A stretch of DNA of 12,694 nucleotides from Gammaproteobacteria bacterium. Its GTDB lineage: Bacteria; Pseudomonadota; Gammaproteobacteria; Xanthomonadales; Xanthomonadaceae. The notes under the pieces were generated by a model. It was not told where the DNA came from. It was given only the letters and a program-made list of their open reading frames with translations, and did not search any database. Location: assembly GCA_025360985.1 (NCBI GenBank), contig JANYBA010000238.1, positions 1-12,694 of the forward strand, read 5' to 3'. This document shows, in pieces, positions 1-7,435 of the stretch (within the stretch, counting starts at the first letter, position 1; every line of letters starts with the position of its first letter). The position numbers were made by a program, and so were the translations under genes.

Positions 1-1148
1 TCCTTCACCTTCGCGTCGGTCCTGTAGATGTCCTCGGGATCGCCGCTCAGCGCCACCCAGCGGAACGGGCCGATGCCGCGGCAGAATAGCGGACGCACGT
101 AGGCCGGGACGAAGCCGGGGAAATCGAAGGCCCGCGCGCAACCGTCGTCGGCGGCCATCTGGCGGATGTTGTTGCCGTAGTCGAAGGTCGGCACGCCCAT
201 GTCTTCGAAATGCAGCATCGCCTCGACGTGGGTACGCATGGAATGCTTGGCAGCGTCGATGACGCGCGGCGGATTGTTTTTCTGCTCGCTCAGCCATTCC
301 TCCAGCGACCAGCCGGCCGGCAAGTAGCCGTGCAGCGGGTCGTGCGCGGAGGTCTGGTCGGTGACAGCATCGGGGCGCACGCCGCGGCGCACGAGTTCCG
401 GCAGGATCTCGGCGGCGTTGCCGAGCAGGCTGATCGATTTCGCCTTGCCGGCGGCGCAGTACTTCTCGATCCGCGCCAGCGCATCGTCGAGGTCGGCCGC
501 TTGTTCATCGAGGTAGCGCGTCTTCAGGCGGAAATCGATGCTGGTCTGGCGGCATTCGATGTTCAGCGAACAGGCGCCGGCGAGCGAAGCGGCGAGCGGT
601 TGCGCACCGCCCATGCCGCCGAGTCCGGCAGTGAGGATCCACTTGCCGGTGAGGTCGCCGTGGTAATGCTGGCGGCCCATTTCGACGAAGGTCTCGTAGG
701 TGCCCTGGACGATGCCCTGGGTGCCGATGTAGATCCAGGAGCCCGCGGTCATCTGGCCATACATCATCAGGCCCTTGCGATCAAGCTCGTGGAAATGCTC
801 CCAGGTCGCCCAGTGCGGCACGAGGTTGGAATTCGCGATCAGCACTCGCGGCGCGTCCGGATGCGAGGGAAACACGCCGACGGGCTTGCCGGATTGCACG
901 AGCAGGGTTTCGTTGTCCTCGAGCGTGCGCAGGGTTTCCAGGATCTTGTCGTAGCTGGCCCAGTCGCGCGCGGCGCGGCCGATGCCGCCGTAGACCACTA
1001 GCTCCTGCGGATTCTCGGCGACTTCCGCGTCGAGGTTGTTCTGCAGCATCCGGTACGCGGCTTCGGTCAGCCAGCTCTTGCAGCTGAGCGTCGTGCCGCG
1101 CGGCGCGCGGATGTTGCGGGTCGGGTCTTTGCGGTTCGAGGCGGACAT
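1..1148 (-). CDS. hutU: Urocanate hydratase (urocanase), 3' end cut by window
   Basis: Cytosolic enzyme of histidine catabolism that hydrates urocanate to 4-imidazolone-5-propionate, using tightly bound NAD+. I translated 382 residues from the ATG at 1148; the family is about 555 residues, so roughly the last third lies beyond the left edge, including the usual FQGLPARICW active-site stretch. Visible hallmarks are the N-terminal [14 protein letters not shown] segment (residues 18-26), the NAD-binding glycine run [10 protein letters not shown] (175-184), and the late stretch containing [10 protein letters not shown] and [16 protein letters not shown] Shine-Dalgarno lies about 6 nt before the start. 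The gene follows the DUF4440 gene by 52 bp on the same strand, and hutH may follow outside the window. No frame break is seen. Identification is from recognised family sequence and is secure. Confidence 0.96.
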   Translation of the reverse strand, partial: MSASNRKDPTRNIRAPRGTTLSCKSWLTEAAYRMLQNNLDAEVAENPQELVVYGGIGRAARDWASYDKILETLRTLEDNETLLVQSGKPVGVFPSHPDAPRVLIANSNLVPHWATWEHFHELDRKGLMMYGQMTAGSWIYIGTQGIVQGTYETFVEMGRQHYHGDLTGKWILTAGLGGMGGAQPLAASLAGACSLNIECRQTSIDFRLKTRYLDEQAADLDDALARIEKYCAAGKAKSISLLGNAAEILPELVRRGVRPDAVTDQTSAHDPLHGYLPAGWSLEEWLSEQKNNPPRVIDAAKHSMRTHVEAMLHFEDMGVPTFDYGNNIRQMAADDGCARAFDFPGFVPAYVRPLFCRGIGPFRWVALSGDPEDIYRTDAKVK

Positions 1149-1156
1149 GACGGACT

Positions 1157-1175
1157 CCGGGCAATCGATGCCCGG
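1157..1175. promoter_or_regulatory. Inverted repeat in the hutU leader
   Basis: CCGGGC (1157-1162) and GCCCGG (1170-1175) form a perfect 6-bp stem around a 7-nt loop. The element sits directly downstream of the candidate -10 and next to the GGAG ribosome site, so it could be an operator or an RNA hairpin affecting translation. It does not look like the TGTATA-type operators described for HutC. The function is inferred from position only. Confidence 0.35.
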
Positions 1176-1181
1176 ATTATC
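1176..1181 (-). promoter_or_regulatory. Possible -10 box for hutU
   Basis: On the minus strand GATAAT (5 of 6 to TATAAT) lies 27 nt before the hutU start, inside the 52 bp between the DUF4440 stop and hutU. It would give a leader of about 20 nt carrying the hairpin at 1157-1175 and the GGAG ribosome site. No clear -35 is seen, so hutU may have its own promoter or be read from the gene upstream. Confidence 0.4.
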
Positions 1182-1200
1182 GCATCCGTCCGCCCGCGAT

Positions 1201-1761
1201 TCAGTCTTTCGGGCAACTGGCGGGCAAGGAGGCTTCGAGCTTGGCGATGTCCTCGGCGCTGGCCGGTTTCGGTTCGCCGCCGCCGCCGCCGTCGAACAAC
1301 ACCTGCCAGACGCCCTTCTTGTCCCGCACCCAGGTCGAGATATAGCTGCCGGTCACGAACGGCGCTTTCGCGTCCGGGCTGTTGTCGGCGGTCCACCACG
1401 GTCCGCGCGACAAGGCGACGTTCGGATCGCCGCCGATCACGACGGTGTCCGGATGCCAATGCAGGACGCCATCGTCGCCCTTGACGATGCCGGCCCAGGC
1501 GCCTGCGATCATGGCGCTGCCGCGCCGGGGCTTGTTGTTTCCGCCGAGGAACACGGCACCGGGATGCAGGTGCTCGGCAAAGGCCGCGGCATCGTGGTTG
1601 GCGACCGAGGCGGCGAAGCTCACTTCGCGATTCCAGACGGTGCATTCGTCCGCGCTCATCCGCGCGACCGCCGGCACCGCGCTGGCTGGCGCGGCCGGCG
1701 CGTCGGCAAGGACCGCGCCGGAAAACGCGAGCATGAAACCGAACAAGTGCCTGCCGTTCAT
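1201..1761 (-). CDS. Secreted DUF4440 / SnoaL-like (NTF2 fold) protein
   Basis: 186 residues. An N-terminal signal peptide (residues 1 to about 20, hydrophobic core [14 protein letters not shown]) is followed by an Ala/Pro-rich linker and an NTF2-like domain from about residue 38 to 155. The domain shows the family pattern: a first helix with [19 protein letters not shown], then [13 protein letters not shown], and late strands ending in [22 protein letters not shown] run of five glycines, encoded by a GCC repeat, follows the last strand, and a Lys/Asp-containing tail with one Cys ends the protein. Such domains bind small ligands or act as small enzymes, and no specific reaction can be read here. 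A GGGGAG ribosome site precedes the ATG. It is the gene immediately upstream of hutU, so it may share transcripts with it, but I see no biochemical link. Confidence 0.8.
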   Translation of the reverse strand: MNGRHLFGFMLAFSGAVLADAPAAPASAVPAVARMSADECTVWNREVSFAASVANHDAAAFAEHLHPGAVFLGGNNKPRRGSAMIAGAWAGIVKGDDGVLHWHPDTVVIGGDPNVALSRGPWWTADNSPDAKAPFVTGSYISTWVRDKKGVWQVLFDGGGGGEPKPASAEDIAKLEASLPASCPKD

Positions 1762-1818
1762 GAAGCTCCCCTGCCGATGATTTCCGCCAGTATCCCGGCG
1801 TCCCTGGCGCTCGGCATG

Positions 1819-1839
1819 TGCCGGATGGGCTATCCGGCA
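1819..1839. promoter_or_regulatory. Inverted repeat between the divergent DUF4440 and ada-alkA genes
   Basis: TGCCGGAT and ATCCGGCA form a perfect 8-bp inverted repeat around a 5-nt spacer (GGGCT). It lies in the 131-bp divergent intergenic region, about 42 bp before the candidate -10 of the repair operon. There is no T-tract on either side, so it is more likely a protein-binding site than a terminator. No known operator is recognised. Confidence 0.35.
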
Positions 1840-1880
1840 TCGATGTCCGAAAACGGCGAGTTTCGCCCCCGGACGCGGCC

Positions 1881-1886
1881 TAAGAT
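1881..1886 (+). promoter_or_regulatory. Candidate -10 of the alkylation-repair operon
   Basis: TAAGAT lies 6 nt before the ATG at 1893, with no Shine-Dalgarno in between, so the transcript probably starts at or next to the start codon. The -35 region is not recognisable, which fits an activator-dependent promoter such as one driven by methylated Ada protein. This is inference from spacing. Confidence 0.4.
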
Positions 1887-1892
1887 GGCGCC

Positions 1893-3362
1893 ATGTCTCC
1901 GACCCTCATGCCCTCCGCCGACATCTGTGACCGCGCCCGCGCCGCCAAGGACGCAAGATTCGACGGCCTGTTTTTCACCGCCGTGCGCAGCACTGGCATT
2001 TATTGCCGACCGGTTTGCCCGGCGCCGACGCCGAAGCGCCAGAATATTTCCTATTACCCGACCGCGGCGGCGGCGACCGCGGCCGGTTACCGCCCCTGCC
2101 TGCGCTGCCGACCGGAATTGTCGCCATCGGCGAATGTCCGCGGTGGCGAATCCCTGGTGCAACGGGCGCTCGCCATGATCGCCGAGGGCGCCTTGCAGGA
2201 CGCTTCAATCGAAACACTGGCCGGACGCATCGGCGTCAGCGACCGGCAGTTGCGGCGGATTTTCCTGGAACACACCGGCGCGACGCCGATCGCCGTGCAC
2301 ACCACGCGGCGATTGCTGCTGGCGAAACAGTTGCTGACGGAAACATCGTTGCCGGTAACGCAGGTTGCGTTGGCGGCCGGTTTCCAGAGCCTGCGCCGCT
2401 TCAACGCCGCGTTCCTGGAAGGCTGCGGCATGGCGCCGACGGCGATCCGCCGGCAACGCGAGAAGGCGCCGAGCGGGATGTTGTCGTTGCGCCTGGGCTA
2501 TCGGCCGCCGCTGGATTTCCCGGGGCTGCTGGCCTTCCTCGGCAAGCGCGCCATCCCGGGCATCGAGCGGGTGACCGCGGGCAGCTACGAACGCGTGCTC
2601 GGCCCGGCCGACGCGTCGACCTGGATCCGGGTCACGGCCGATCCGGCCAAGCCGGAACTGCGGCTGGAAATCTCCGACACGGATCCGCGCGCGATTCCCG
2701 ACATCGTCCGGCGCGTGCGTCGCGTCTTCGACCTGGATGCCGACCTGCGAGCCGTGCACGCGGTGCTCGGCGAATCGCCGCTGCTGGCGACGGCGATCCA
2801 CAAGCGCCCCGGCCTGCGCGTACCGGGCGGCTGGGACGGCTTCGAGGTCGCGGTGCGCGCGGTGCTCGGCCAGCAGGTCAGCGTCGCCGGTGCGACCACC
2901 CTGGCACGGCGATTGGTCGACGCCCATGGCGAGCAGCGCAGTCCGGCGCGCGAAGGACTGGATCGCGTCTTCCCCGCGCCCGCGGCCCTGGTCGATGCAC
3001 CGCTGGAGAACATCGGCCTGCCAAAATCACGGGCGGCGACCTTGCGCGCGCTGGCGCGAGCCGCACTCGATGGCCGCATCGGCTTCAGTGCCGGGCAGCG
3101 CCTGGAGGCGTTCGTCGAATCCTTCGTCGCCCTGCCCGGCATCGGCGCCTGGACCGCGCATTACGTGGCGATGCGCGCGCTCAGCCATCCGGATGCGTTC
3201 CCGGCCGGCGACCTCGTGCTGCAACAGGTCCTGGGCGCGACGAAACGCTTGAGCGAACGCGAGACCGAAGCCTGCTCGCAAGCATGGCGACCTTGGCGCG
3301 CCTATGCCGTGCTGCACCTCTGGCACCTGGCCGGCGACCTCCCGAAGAAGGAGAAAAGATGA
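1893..3362 (+). CDS. alkA: AdaA-AlkA fusion: methyl-phosphotriester sensor/regulator fused to 3-methyladenine DNA glycosylase
   Basis: 489 residues in three parts. Residues 1 to about 80 are the Ada zinc domain, with Cys38, Cys42, Cys69 and Cys72 at the same numbers as in E. coli Ada, which supports the ATG at 1893; Cys38 is expected to accept methyl groups from DNA phosphotriesters. Residues 85-190 hold an AraC-type helix-turn-helix pair (DRQLRRIFLEHTG; VALAAGFQSLRRFNAAF). From about 195 to the end is AlkA: N-terminal domain, then the HhH-GPD glycosylase with LPGIGAWTAHYVAMRAL (414-430) and Asp440 at the place of catalytic Asp238 in E. coli AlkA. One cytosolic protein should therefore sense alkylation, switch on its operon and excise alkylated bases. 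The O6-methyltransferase half of Ada is absent and is supplied by the overlapping ogt gene. Confidence 0.93.
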   Translation: MSPTLMPSADICDRARAAKDARFDGLFFTAVRSTGIYCRPVCPAPTPKRQNISYYPTAAAATAAGYRPCLRCRPELSPSANVRGGESLVQRALAMIAEGALQDASIETLAGRIGVSDRQLRRIFLEHTGATPIAVHTTRRLLLAKQLLTETSLPVTQVALAAGFQSLRRFNAAFLEGCGMAPTAIRRQREKAPSGMLSLRLGYRPPLDFPGLLAFLGKRAIPGIERVTAGSYERVLGPADASTWIRVTADPAKPELRLEISDTDPRAIPDIVRRVRRVFDLDADLRAVHAVLGESPLLATAIHKRPGLRVPGGWDGFEVAVRAVLGQQVSVAGATTLARRLVDAHGEQRSPAREGLDRVFPAPAALVDAPLENIGLPKSRAATLRALARAALDGRIGFSAGQRLEAFVESFVALPGIGAWTAHYVAMRALSHPDAFPAGDLVLQQVLGATKRLSERETEACSQAWRPWRAYAVLHLWHLAGDLPKKEKR

Positions 3363-3850
3363 TGTGGTTCGACGAATTCACCACGCCGGTCGGCACGCTG
3401 ACGATTGCAGCGGACGACGGAGGCCTGCGCCAGGTCCGCTTCCCGAGCGAACGCCACCCGATCGCGCGCGGCCAGGATTGGAAGCGCGATGCCGGCGCCC
3501 TGCGCGAGGCGCGCGAACAACTGCTCGCCTATTTCGCTGGCGAGCGGCGCGAATTCACGTTGCCACTGCGGCCGGTCGGCACGGCTTTCCAGTTGCAGGT
3601 CTGGAACACCCTGGCGGAAATCCCCTTCGGCGCGACGTGGAGCTATGGCGACGTCGCGCGTCGCATCGGCGAACCGACGGCAGCGCGCGCGGTAGGCGCC
3701 GCGAACGGCCGCAACCCGCTGCCGATCGTGCTGCCCTGCCACCGGGTGATCGGCAGCGACGGCAGCCTCACCGGATTCGGTGGTGGTCTGCCGATCAAGC
3801 GTTTCCTGCTCGAGCACGAAGGCGCCGGCCAAGCCGAGCTTCGCTTCTGA
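3359..3850 (+). CDS. ogt: Methylated-DNA--[protein]-cysteine S-methyltransferase (Ogt/AdaB type)
   Basis: 163-residue suicide repair protein that takes the methyl group from O6-methylguanine (and O4-methylthymine) onto a cysteine. The acceptor is Cys127 in the family motif PCHRV (126-130), preceded by ANGRNPLPIVL and followed by the GSLTGFGGGL loop; the Arg of the helix-turn-helix is in the RAVGAAN stretch (110-116). Start: two tandem ATGs (3359 and 3362) follow an AAGGAG ribosome site at 3348-3353. The first overlaps the TGA of the alkA fusion by 4 bp; the second has the better spacing (8 nt) and would give 162 residues. The overlap indicates translational coupling, so direct reversal and base excision of alkylated DNA would be made together. 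It fits the E. coli AdaB role in a split Ada system. Confidence 0.95.
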   Translation: MMWFDEFTTPVGTLTIAADDGGLRQVRFPSERHPIARGQDWKRDAGALREAREQLLAYFAGERREFTLPLRPVGTAFQLQVWNTLAEIPFGATWSYGDVARRIGEPTAARAVGAANGRNPLPIVLPCHRVIGSDGSLTGFGGGLPIKRFLLEHEGAGQAELRF

Positions 3851-3890
3851 CGGCTCTCCTGCCGCCGGCGTGTGCCGGATGCGCCAGGGC

Positions 3891-3918
3891 TTGACAGCCT
3901 TGGATGCGTCGTTATATC
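3891..3918 (+). promoter_or_regulatory. Sigma70-type promoter of hom
   Basis: A perfect TTGACA (3891-3896), a 16-bp spacer and TATATC (3913-3918) form the best consensus promoter in the window. Transcription would start near 3925, leaving only about 5 nt before the ATG at 3930. No Shine-Dalgarno is present. It separates hom from the repair operon that ends 40 bp upstream. Confidence 0.65.
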
Positions 3919-3929
3919 TTTTCATCGCG

Positions 3930-5009
3930 ATGAACGTATATGCACTCCCCCGTCACCCTGAAACCGTGCCGCAGCCAGCGACGGTGCGCCGTCGCGTCGA
4001 TCTGGTCCTGGTCGGCGCACGCGGCCAGGTCGGCAGCGCCTTCCGGCAGCGCCTCGCCGGCCAACAGCACGCGCTCCGGCTGGCGCTCGGCGTCGACCTG
4101 GCCCTGCTGGCGACGCTCGACCAACGCGGTTTTGCATTTGACCTGCAGGGGCTCGTCCCCGACCGTTGCCACGTCGACTTGCGGGCGCGCGAACCCGGCG
4201 ACCTCGAGCACTTGCTTGCGCATCTTGTGCGCCCCGGCGCGGCGCCGGCGCTATTCATCGACTGTAGCGCCAGCGACGAGATCACCGACCTGTACCCGCG
4301 CCTGCTCGCCGGCGGCGTCGGCGTGGTCGCGGCGAACAAGCGGGCCAATGCCCGACCGCTGGCCTTCTACCGTGAACTGCAGCGCCTCGCGCACCATCAC
4401 GAAACTCCATATCGCTACGAGACGACGGCCGGCGCGGCGATTCCCTTGCTCGAACCCCTGCGCGACCTGCGCCAGCGCGGCGAACGCGTGCGCTCGATCC
4501 GCGGCGTGCTGTCGGGTTCGCTGAGCTACATCCTCGCTCGCGTCCAGGACGATGGCCTGGAGTTCTCCGAAGCGGTCGCCGAAGCCGGCCGGCTCGGCTA
4601 TACCGAGCCCGATCCCTCCGAAGACCTTTGCCTGCGCGACGTCAGCCGCAAATTGCTCGGACTGGCGCGCGAAGCCGGTTTCGCGCTCGAAGCGCAGGAC
4701 CTCACGATCGTTCCACTCCAGGATGACGGCAATTGGCAGGCCCGCGTGACCAAGGCCAAGCAGCGCGGCGAGCGTTGGGTGGTGCTGGCCGATGCCGACG
4801 AACGCGGCGGCCGCATCGGCCCGCAATGCCTGCCCGGCGCATCGCCATTCGCCAACCTGCGTCCCGGCCAGAACCTGGTGCAAGTCACGACCGACCTGCA
4901 GGACTCGGTGCCGCTGTCGCTGTCGGGCCCTGGCGCCGGACCGGCCGTGACCGCCGCCGGGGTGTTCAGCGACGTACTCGCGGCGGCCCGGCAACTCGTC
5001 CGCCGCTGA
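3930..5009 (+). CDS. hom: Homoserine dehydrogenase, stand-alone (ThrA/MetL C-domain type)
   Basis: 359 residues. It reduces aspartate semialdehyde to homoserine with NAD(P)H, the branch point to threonine and methionine. A Rossmann segment VDLVLVGARGQVGSAF (23-38) is followed by IDCSASDEITDLYPRLL, the ANKRAN loop with Lys137, and the catalytic region LSGSLSYI (194-201), GYTEPDPSEDL (223-233), with Asp237 and Lys241 near the usual catalytic Asp/Lys. The C-terminus (LSGPGAGPAVTAAGVFSDVL) matches the end of bifunctional ThrA/MetL. There is no aspartokinase and no ACT domain, so feedback control as in ThrA is not expected. I start at 3930 because the TTGACA/TATATC promoter ends just before it; an earlier in-frame ATG would overlap ogt. 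Its stop lies 4 nt from the hutF stop in convergent orientation. Confidence 0.9.
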   Translation: MNVYALPRHPETVPQPATVRRRVDLVLVGARGQVGSAFRQRLAGQQHALRLALGVDLALLATLDQRGFAFDLQGLVPDRCHVDLRAREPGDLEHLLAHLVRPGAAPALFIDCSASDEITDLYPRLLAGGVGVVAANKRANARPLAFYRELQRLAHHHETPYRYETTAGAAIPLLEPLRDLRQRGERVRSIRGVLSGSLSYILARVQDDGLEFSEAVAEAGRLGYTEPDPSEDLCLRDVSRKLLGLAREAGFALEAQDLTIVPLQDDGNWQARVTKAKQRGERWVVLADADERGGRIGPQCLPGASPFANLRPGQNLVQVTTDLQDSVPLSLSGPGAGPAVTAAGVFSDVLAAARQLVRR

Positions 5010-5013
5010 GCGC

Positions 5014-6246
5014 TCAACCGTCGGCGAGCAGCGCCCGCAGGCTGCGCCGGTAGCGCTCGGCGATGCCGGCGCCGCCGATATGCCGGCCATCGCGCACGAC
5101 GATGCGGCCGGCGACTTCGACTTCCTGGACCATCGGGCGATTGCCGGCGAACACGAACCGGTCGAGCAGGTTGTCCGGACGCGCGCCGACCAGCGCGACC
5201 GCGTCGGCATCGAGGCGGATGCGATCCCGTTGCGCTTGCGCCTCGGAAAATCCGCTGGCCTGGCGGCCGCCGGTGAGCGCCTGCGTAAACAGGACTTCGC
5301 CCACGCTCGCTTGCGTCGGCAAGGTGGCGACATTGCGCTGGTGCGTGAGCAGGCGCTGCCCGTACTCGAGCCAGCGCAGTTCCTCGACCGGCGACACCGA
5401 AACGTTCGAATCCGAGCCGATGCCGAACCGGCCGCCGACCGCGAAGAAATCGCGTAGCGGGAACAGGCCGTCGCCGAGGTTCGCTTCGGTGGTCGGGCAC
5501 AGGGCCACGACCGCCTCGCTGGCGGCGATGCCGCGCACTTCCGCATGCGTCAGGTGCGTGGCGTGGACCAGCGTCCAGCGCGGATCGACCGCAGCATTGG
5601 CGAGCAGCCATTCGACCGGGCGGGCGCCACGCACGGCGACGCATTCCTCGACCTCGGCGATCTGTTCGGCGATATGGATGTGGATGGGCAATGACTGGCC
5701 CTGCACCGCCGCCAGCACGTCGCGCAGGGCGTCCGGCGGCACCGCGCGCAGGCTATGGAAGGCGATGCCGACCCTGAGCATGTCGCTTTCCTGGCGGCGC
5801 AGGCGCTCCAACAGGCCCAGGTAGGCGTCGACGGCATGGCCGAAGCGCCGTTGCCGGTCCGACAAGGCGCGGCCGTCGAAGCCACCGGTCATGTACAACA
5901 CCGGCAACAAGGTCAGGCGGATGCCGGTGTCGCGCGCGGCGGCGATCAGCGAATCCGACATGGCCGCGCGATCGCCATAGGGCTCGCCGTCGGGGCGATG
6001 GTGCAGGTAGTGGAATTCGCAAACGCTGCTGTAGCCGGATTCAAGCATCTCCGCGTACAGCTGCGCGGCGATGTCGTATTGCGATTCCGGCGTGATCCGG
6101 CCGGCGAAGCGGTACATCAGTTCGCGCCAGGTCCAGAAGCTGTCGGCGGGATCGGTCTGCCGTTCGGCCAATCCGGCCATCGCCCGCTGGAAGGCATGGC
6201 AATGGATGTTGGCGAGGCCCGGTAGCGTCAGTTCGATGGCGTCCAT
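5014..6246 (-). CDS. hutF: Formimidoylglutamate deiminase
   Basis: 410-residue amidohydrolase-family enzyme that converts N-formimidoyl-L-glutamate to N-formylglutamate plus ammonia, in the five-step histidine pathway that ends with HutG. Metal and catalytic residues of the family are present: His15 and His17 (NIHCHAF), His191 and Glu194 (HIHIAEQ), His228 (VHATH) and Asp279 (GSDSN). The strongly conserved FWTWRELMYR (37-46) and VEELRWLEYGQRL (287-299) leave little doubt. It is about 40 residues shorter at the N-terminus than pseudomonad HutF: the usual first half of the small beta-sandwich is missing, an in-frame TAG lies at 6298-6300, and no ATG, GTG or TTG occurs between it and 6246. A TAGAAT -10 sits 7 nt before the ATG. 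Divergent from the CoA-transferase/hutI pair. Confidence 0.94.
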   Translation of the reverse strand: MDAIELTLPGLANIHCHAFQRAMAGLAERQTDPADSFWTWRELMYRFAGRITPESQYDIAAQLYAEMLESGYSSVCEFHYLHHRPDGEPYGDRAAMSDSLIAAARDTGIRLTLLPVLYMTGGFDGRALSDRQRRFGHAVDAYLGLLERLRRQESDMLRVGIAFHSLRAVPPDALRDVLAAVQGQSLPIHIHIAEQIAEVEECVAVRGARPVEWLLANAAVDPRWTLVHATHLTHAEVRGIAASEAVVALCPTTEANLGDGLFPLRDFFAVGGRFGIGSDSNVSVSPVEELRWLEYGQRLLTHQRNVATLPTQASVGEVLFTQALTGGRQASGFSEAQAQRDRIRLDADAVALVGARPDNLLDRFVFAGNRPMVQEVEVAGRIVVRDGRHIGGAGIAERYRRSLRALLADG

Positions 6247-6253
6247 GCCGCCA

Positions 6254-6259
6254 ATTCTA
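6254..6259 (-). promoter_or_regulatory. Candidate -10 for hutF
   Basis: TAGAAT (5 of 6 to consensus) on the minus strand ends 7 nt before the hutF ATG, so the transcript would begin at the start codon. It lies in the 64-bp region shared with the oppositely oriented CoA-transferase promoter (-10 at 6299-6304). The -35 region is weak (GATTCC). Confidence 0.45.
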
Positions 6260-6298
6260 TCGGGAATCTCTAGCGAGGAATCCGTCGGGCATGCCGGC

Positions 6299-6304
6299 TA
6301 CAAT
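6299..6304 (+). promoter_or_regulatory. Candidate -10 for the CoA-transferase/hutI operon
   Basis: TACAAT (5 of 6 to consensus) ends 6 nt before the ATG at 6311, with no Shine-Dalgarno; a leaderless message is likely. An imperfect palindrome around GGCATGCC (6288-6295) lies just upstream, midway between the two divergent promoters, and could be a shared operator. Confidence 0.45.
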
Positions 6305-6310
6305 CGCGTC

Positions 6311-7435
6311 ATGAAGGCCCTGGCTGGCATTACCGTCCTCGAATTCGCCCGCGTGCTGGCCGGCCCCTGGTGCGGCATGACCCTGGCCGACCTCGGCGCG
6401 ACCGTGATCAAGATCGAGCCGCCCGAAGGCGACGACACCCGCGGCTGGGGCCCGCCGTTCAAGGACGGACTGTCGGCCTACTTCGCCTGTTGCAACCGCG
6501 GCAAGCGTTCGATCGCGCTTGACCTGCGCGACCCGGCCACGCGTCCCGTCGTCGAGGAATTGGTCCGGCGCGCCGACGTGGTGATCGAGAACTTCCGCAC
6601 CGGCGGCGCCGAAAAACTTGGCGTCGGTTACGAGGTATTGCGCGAACTCAATCCGCGCCTGGTCTATTGCTCGATCTCCGGCTACGGCCGCGACGGCCCG
6701 CAGGCCGACCGCCCCGGCTACGATTTCGCGATCCAGGGCGAGGCCGGCCTGATGGCGGTGACAGGACCTGTGGATGGCGAACCGTTCCGCGTCGGCACGC
6801 CGGTGGCCGACATCACCTCCGGCAACAACGCCACCATGGCCGTGCTCGCCGCGCTGTTCCATCGCGAACGAACCGGCGAAGGCCAGAAGATCGAGATCTC
6901 GCTGTTCGATTCGCAATTGCAGCTGCTGGCGAATTCCGCCAGCGGCGTCTTGTTTACCGGCAAGGATGCGCAACGGCTCGGCAACCAGCACCCGAACATC
7001 GTGCCCTACCAGGTGTTCGCAGCGAGCGACGCGCATTTCGTACTGGCGGTTGCCAGCCAGGCGTTGTGGCGCAAGCTTTGTGGAGCAATGTCGATGCACG
7101 AATGCCGGGACGATCCGCGCTTCGCCGACAATGCGGCGCGCGTGCAACATCGCGACGAACTGGTGGCAGCGCTGGCGAGCGTGTTCGCCGCGCAGCCGCT
7201 CGCGCATTGGCAGGCAGTGTTCGAGCGCGCGCAGATCCCTATGGCGGCGATCAATTCCGTGCAGCAGGCGATCGAGCACCCGGTCGCCGAACGGATGCGC
7301 ATCGAAGTCGGAAACGTCGCGATGCTGGCCAGTCCGATGCGCTTGTCCGCGACCCCACCGTGCTACGAGCGGCCACCGCCACCACTGGACGCGCACCGCG
7401 GCGAAATCCTCGCCGAACTGGGGCTGGCGCCGTGA
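6311..7435 (+). CDS. CaiB/BaiF-family type III CoA-transferase
   Basis: 374 residues. Enzymes of this family move CoA from an acyl-CoA to a free carboxylic acid through an aspartyl-CoA thioester. Visible family features are [14 protein letters not shown] (7-20), [24 protein letters not shown] (27-50), the [23 protein letters not shown] block (121-143) and [14 protein letters not shown], where Asp167 sits at the place of the catalytic Asp of formyl-CoA transferase. The C-terminus ends with the usual [12 protein letters not shown]. The [11 protein letters not shown] and [17 protein letters not shown] segments are most like the succinate/glutarate (SUGCT-like) branch, but substrates cannot be assigned from sequence. 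The start follows a TACAAT -10 box by 6 nt. Its stop overlaps the hutI GTG, which is odd because histidine degradation to glutamate has no CoA step. Confidence 0.88.
   Translation: MKALAGITVLEFARVLAGPWCGMTLADLGATVIKIEPPEGDDTRGWGPPFKDGLSAYFACCNRGKRSIALDLRDPATRPVVEELVRRADVVIENFRTGGAEKLGVGYEVLRELNPRLVYCSISGYGRDGPQADRPGYDFAIQGEAGLMAVTGPVDGEPFRVGTPVADITSGNNATMAVLAALFHRERTGEGQKIEISLFDSQLQLLANSASGVLFTGKDAQRLGNQHPNIVPYQVFAASDAHFVLAVASQALWRKLCGAMSMHECRDDPRFADNAARVQHRDELVAALASVFAAQPLAHWQAVFERAQIPMAAINSVQQAIEHPVAERMRIEVGNVAMLASPMRLSATPPCYERPPPPLDAHRGEILAELGLAP

Noticed and set aside
1270..1292. GCC trinucleotide repeat as a possible phase-variable tract.
   Set aside because: It lies in frame in the DUF4440 gene and codes for five glycines; length changes would not shift the frame.
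1817..3881. The 11-mer TGTGCCGGATG occurs at 1817-1827 and 3871-3881, both upstream of plus-strand promoters.
   Set aside because: Shared 11-mers are expected by chance in a G+C-rich 12.7-kb window, the distances to the starts differ, and only the first copy is part of an inverted repeat.
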